DNA of 6,868 nucleotides from an uncultured Eubacteriales bacterium (lineage in GTDB: Bacteria > Bacillota > Clostridia > TANB77 > CAG-508). Shown piece by piece: positions 5,398-6,868 of this stretch (its first letter is position 1; every line of letters begins with the position of its first letter). Made by a program: the position numbers and the translations under genes. The notes below the pieces were generated by a model. That model saw nothing but the letters and a program-made list of their open reading frames with translations. It was not told where the DNA came from and did not search any database. Location: the NCBI GenBank assembly GCA_902766085.1, contig CACXCH010000125.1, positions 1-6,868 of the forward strand. The letters run 5' to 3'.

Positions 5398-5508
5398 GTA
5401 AATTTTGCTGCAATAATATTAGGAATTCCTCTTGATAATGCATTTAAACAAAACTTCGGTTGTCAAAGACGAGAACTTATGATAAACTATAACCAAAAGA
5501 AAAACTGA
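5398..5508 (+). pseudogene. Unassigned open stretch without start codon, possible gene remnant
   Basis: The frame is open from just after a TAA (5395-5397) to a TGA at 5506-5508. It encodes 36 residues including FAAIILGIPLDNAFKQNF and GCQRRELMINY, a composition that looks coding (mixed, with Cys, Pro and several Arg in very AT-rich DNA). There is no ATG, GTG or TTG near its beginning, and the first ATG leaves only nine residues. The FKQNFGCQRREL part faintly recalls the end of an AraC-type helix-turn-helix, but I do not assign a family. It fills most of the gap between the CMD-cupin and DUF898 genes. Confidence 0.25.
5460..5488 (+). promoter_or_regulatory. Candidate promoter of the DUF898-type gene
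   Basis: TTGTCA (5460-5465) is a 5/6 match to the -35 consensus. It is followed after 17 bases by TAAACT (5483-5488), a 4/6 -10 match helped by TG one base upstream (TGATAAACT). Transcription would begin near 5495, giving a leader of about 26 bases that contains the ribosome binding site at 5508-5513. Confidence 0.35.
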
Positions 5509-5520
5509 AAGGAAAAAATC

Positions 5521-5838
5521 ATGAATAAAAATGAAAATAAGTCGTATTTTGATGGGGGTTTGTTGCAACTGATTGGATGGCAAATATTAGGTGCACTCAT
5601 AACTATTTGCACACTTGGAATATGCTTTCCATGGGCATATACAATGGTATATAATTGGGAGGCTAAACATACAGTTATAAACGGTCACAGATTGAGCTTT
5701 GATGGCACAGCATTACAATTATTTGGTAATTGGATAAAATGGCTTTTACTGACAATAATAACATTAGGAATATATAGTTTTTGGGTTAACATAAGCCTCA
5801 AAAAATGGAAAACAAAACATACATTTTTTTCTGATTAA
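5521..5838 (+). CDS. DUF898-type (YjgN-like) small membrane protein with two tandem repeats
   Basis: A 105-residue integral membrane protein made almost wholly of two copies of a 42-residue unit at 10-51 and 60-101, offset by exactly 50 residues. About 20 of 42 positions are identical, including FDG, LQL, TxTLGI (the TLGI core), one W in mid-repeat, and W-x-x-KHT at the end. Each unit has one hydrophobic helix (about 18-36 and 68-86) flanked by the aromatic and charged signature. This matches the DUF898 family as I know it; no molecular function is established. The ATG has AAAGGA (5508-5513) seven bases upstream. The protein stops four residues after the second KHT, and the reading frame continues past the stop into a dead ABC transporter fragment, so the 3' end may have been shaped by a rearrangement. 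Confidence 0.82.
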   Translation: MNKNENKSYFDGGLLQLIGWQILGALITICTLGICFPWAYTMVYNWEAKHTVINGHRLSFDGTALQLFGNWIKWLLLTIITLGIYSFWVNISLKKWKTKHTFFSD

Positions 5839-5988
5839 ATTGCACATAGATTTTCAACTGTAAAAAATTTAAAAGCTATACTGGTTATGAGTAATGGACA
5901 TATTATTGAAAGAAGAACACATTAAGACTTAATAAAGCAAAAAGGCGAATTTTATTAGTTATATACTGGAGCATTATAATTAGAGTAA
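5839..5988 (+). pseudogene. Decayed C-terminal end of an ABC exporter ATPase
   Basis: In the frame directly after the DUF898 stop the sequence reads IAHRFSTVKNLKAILVMSN, then GHIIERRTH, stop (5923), DLIKQKGEFY, stop (5956), LYTGAL, stop (5977), LE, stop (5986). This is the end of the nucleotide-binding domain of a lipid/drug-type ABC exporter: the H-loop IAHRLST, the D-x-I-x-V-x-x-x-G-x-I-x-E-x-GTH strand pair, and the usual tail THDEL...KQKGEYYKLYTGALE. Three stops interrupt it, the conserved Asp before I-L-V is replaced, and the Walker A, signature and Walker B parts are missing. It cannot make a working protein. The start abuts the DUF898 gene, consistent with a deletion that removed the rest of the transporter gene. 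Confidence 0.8.
5975..5980 (+). promoter_or_regulatory. Candidate -10 box for the histidine phosphatase gene
   Basis: A perfect TATAAT occurs 51 bases before the phosphatase ATG. The best-placed -35 sequence (TTATTA at 5952-5957, 17-base spacer) is poor. The box lies inside the dead ABC exporter fragment, so if used it is a promoter that arose in pseudogene sequence. The alternative is read-through from the DUF898 transcript, since no terminator is seen between them. Confidence 0.35.
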
Positions 5989-6030
5989 CTTAAAAATAAT
6001 AAATCAAATTAGCTAATATGGAGGCGTTAT

Positions 6031-6705
6031 ATGATTAAAACTATAGTCTATTTAATTAGGCATTCTGTGCGATTTAATAGTAACAACATAGTTCAATATA
6101 ATACAAATCAAAATAAAACTCTAAAAAATGAAAAAATTATTTTAAGTGTAGAAGGAGAAAAACGTGCTGAAATCTTAAGCAGAGAAAAAGAACTACAAAA
6201 TATTGATGTTGTGTATACGAGCAATTGTGTAAGGACTCTCCAAACTGCAAAATATCTTTTGGAAAAACAAAATTTAAAAGTCAATATAGACGAAAGATTT
6301 GATGAAAGAAGAGTGGGAAAGCCTAATGACAATACAATTAAAGACTGGTGGCTAAAACAATATATTGATGAGAATTATAAAACAGAAGGTGGAGAAAGCC
6401 AAAAAGAAGTAAGAGAAAGGTTTACACAAGCATTTAATGAGGTTTTAAAAGTTAATAAAGGAAAAAGAATTGCAATTTTTTCTCATGGCTATGCTATAAC
6501 ATTCTTTATAATGAAATGGTGCAAATTTGAATATGATGATAAAAAAGATAATATAAAGCTTTATTTTAGAAATAAAAAAATGTTTGATAAAAAAATTAAT
6601 GCGCCAGAAGTTTTTAAACTAGAGTTTAACGAAAATAACGAAATTTTAAATATAGAAAATATAGAATTTAGTGATTTGCCATATAAAGATGCCTTTGGAA
6701 ATTAA
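6031..6705 (+). CDS. Histidine phosphatase family protein (phosphoglycerate-mutase-like)
   Basis: A 224-residue cytoplasmic phosphatase of the branch that forms a phosphohistidine intermediate. The catalytic signature LIRHS is at residues 8-12, with Arg10 and His11. Arg68 in YTSNCVRTLQTA is the second phosphate-pocket arginine, and Glu92 in FDERRVG is the likely acid. His152 in FSHGYAI is the second catalytic histidine. GGESQKEVRERF (120-131) is the usual segment before it. The last 50 or so residues, rich in Lys, Asn and Glu, are an extension specific to this subgroup. The ATG has GGAGG (6020-6024) six bases upstream. Members act on sugar phosphates, nucleotides, phosphoproteins or cofactors, and nothing here fixes the substrate. 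The gene is not obviously tied to the upstream modules. Confidence 0.9.
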   Translation: MIKTIVYLIRHSVRFNSNNIVQYNTNQNKTLKNEKIILSVEGEKRAEILSREKELQNIDVVYTSNCVRTLQTAKYLLEKQNLKVNIDERFDERRVGKPNDNTIKDWWLKQYIDENYKTEGGESQKEVRERFTQAFNEVLKVNKGKRIAIFSHGYAITFFIMKWCKFEYDDKKDNIKLYFRNKKMFDKKINAPEVFKLEFNENNEILNIENIEFSDLPYKDAFGN

Positions 6706-6742
6706 TAGAGTAGTTTGCATTTTTTAAATGTTTAAAATTTTA

Positions 6743-6771
6743 TTGTCAAATAATGTAATTTATTGTAGAAT
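6743..6771 (+). promoter_or_regulatory. Promoter of the gene starting at 6853
   Basis: TTGTCA (6743-6748) and TAGAAT (6766-6771) each match consensus at five of six positions and are separated by the ideal 17 bases. The start of transcription would be near 6778, giving a leader of about 75 bases of very AT-rich sequence without visible structure. Confidence 0.65.
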
Positions 6772-6852
6772 AAGCATAATAGTTTATTAATTGAATTTTA
6801 AATACAAAAAATATAACATAAAACTGAATCTAGTAAAAAGGAAGTGCCTTAT

Positions 6853-6868
6853 ATGAAAAAAAAGAAAA
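6853..6868 (+). CDS. 5' end of a gene cut by the window edge (Met followed by lysines)
   Basis: An ATG at 6853 preceded by AAAGGAAG (6837-6844), and a good promoter further upstream, mark a gene start. The visible codons read Met-Lys-Lys-Lys-Lys. A lysine-rich beginning is common for signal peptides of exported proteins and lipoproteins, but also for many cytoplasmic proteins, so no function can be given. Confidence 0.55.

Noticed and set aside
6718..6730. CATTT-TTT-AAATG dyad after the phosphatase gene
   Set aside because: The stem is five pairs, mostly A-T, and no T run follows; it is too weak to call a terminator.
1..6868. tRNA, rRNA, CRISPR array, insertion sequence or attachment site
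   Set aside because: I saw no cloverleaf, spaced direct-repeat array, transposase motifs or terminal inverted repeats on either strand.

Overview
The window is strongly AT-rich, gene-dense DNA with every gene on the + strand. AGGAGG-type ribosome binding sites, TTGACA/TATAAT-type promoters and the protein families all point to a low-GC Gram-positive bacterium (Firmicutes, probably Clostridia or a relative). The exact taxon cannot be named from the sequence. The genetic code looks standard: AGG is arginine in the RH signature of the phosphatase. CGG is almost absent as a codon.

Region 1 (1-166) holds the last codons of a membrane protein and its terminator. Region 2 (about 191-2921) is an alkylation-damage repair operon. 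It starts with an Ada-type sensor/regulator fused to an AlkA-type 3-methyladenine glycosylase, broken here by a +1 frameshift at about 1380. Ogt (O6-alkylguanine-DNA alkyltransferase) follows, then Tag (3-methyladenine glycosylase I), whose start overlaps the ogt stop by 4 bases (ATGA). A strong hairpin terminator closes the operon.

Region 3 (2939-5331) is a second stress module. A MerR-family regulator is transcribed from a promoter with a 19-bp spacer. That spacer carries a perfect palindrome with the CTTAAAG-N4-CTTTAAG arrangement I recall for the Bacillus subtilis AdhR (carbonyl-electrophile) operator. The regulator has a single cysteine (Cys53) at the position of the AdhR/NmlR thiol switch. 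It is followed by an alpha/beta hydrolase with a cysteine nucleophile (GICGWGG) and a carboxymuconolactone-decarboxylase-like/cupin fusion protein. I infer a thiol-switched module for sensing and handling reactive carbonyls or lactones. Its substrate is unknown, and it is the best candidate here for an under-described system.

Region 4 (5332-6030) is eroded. It has an unassigned open stretch with no start codon, a small two-repeat DUF898-type membrane protein, and, directly after its stop and in the same frame, the decayed C-terminal end of an ABC exporter ATPase with several in-frame stops. Region 5 (6031-6868) has a histidine-phosphatase family gene, then a good promoter and the first codons of another gene (Met-Lys-Lys...).

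Regions 2 and 3 share a theme: one repairs alkylated DNA, the other probably deals with electrophiles that damage thiols and DNA. They are separate transcripts, and any functional link between them is inference.
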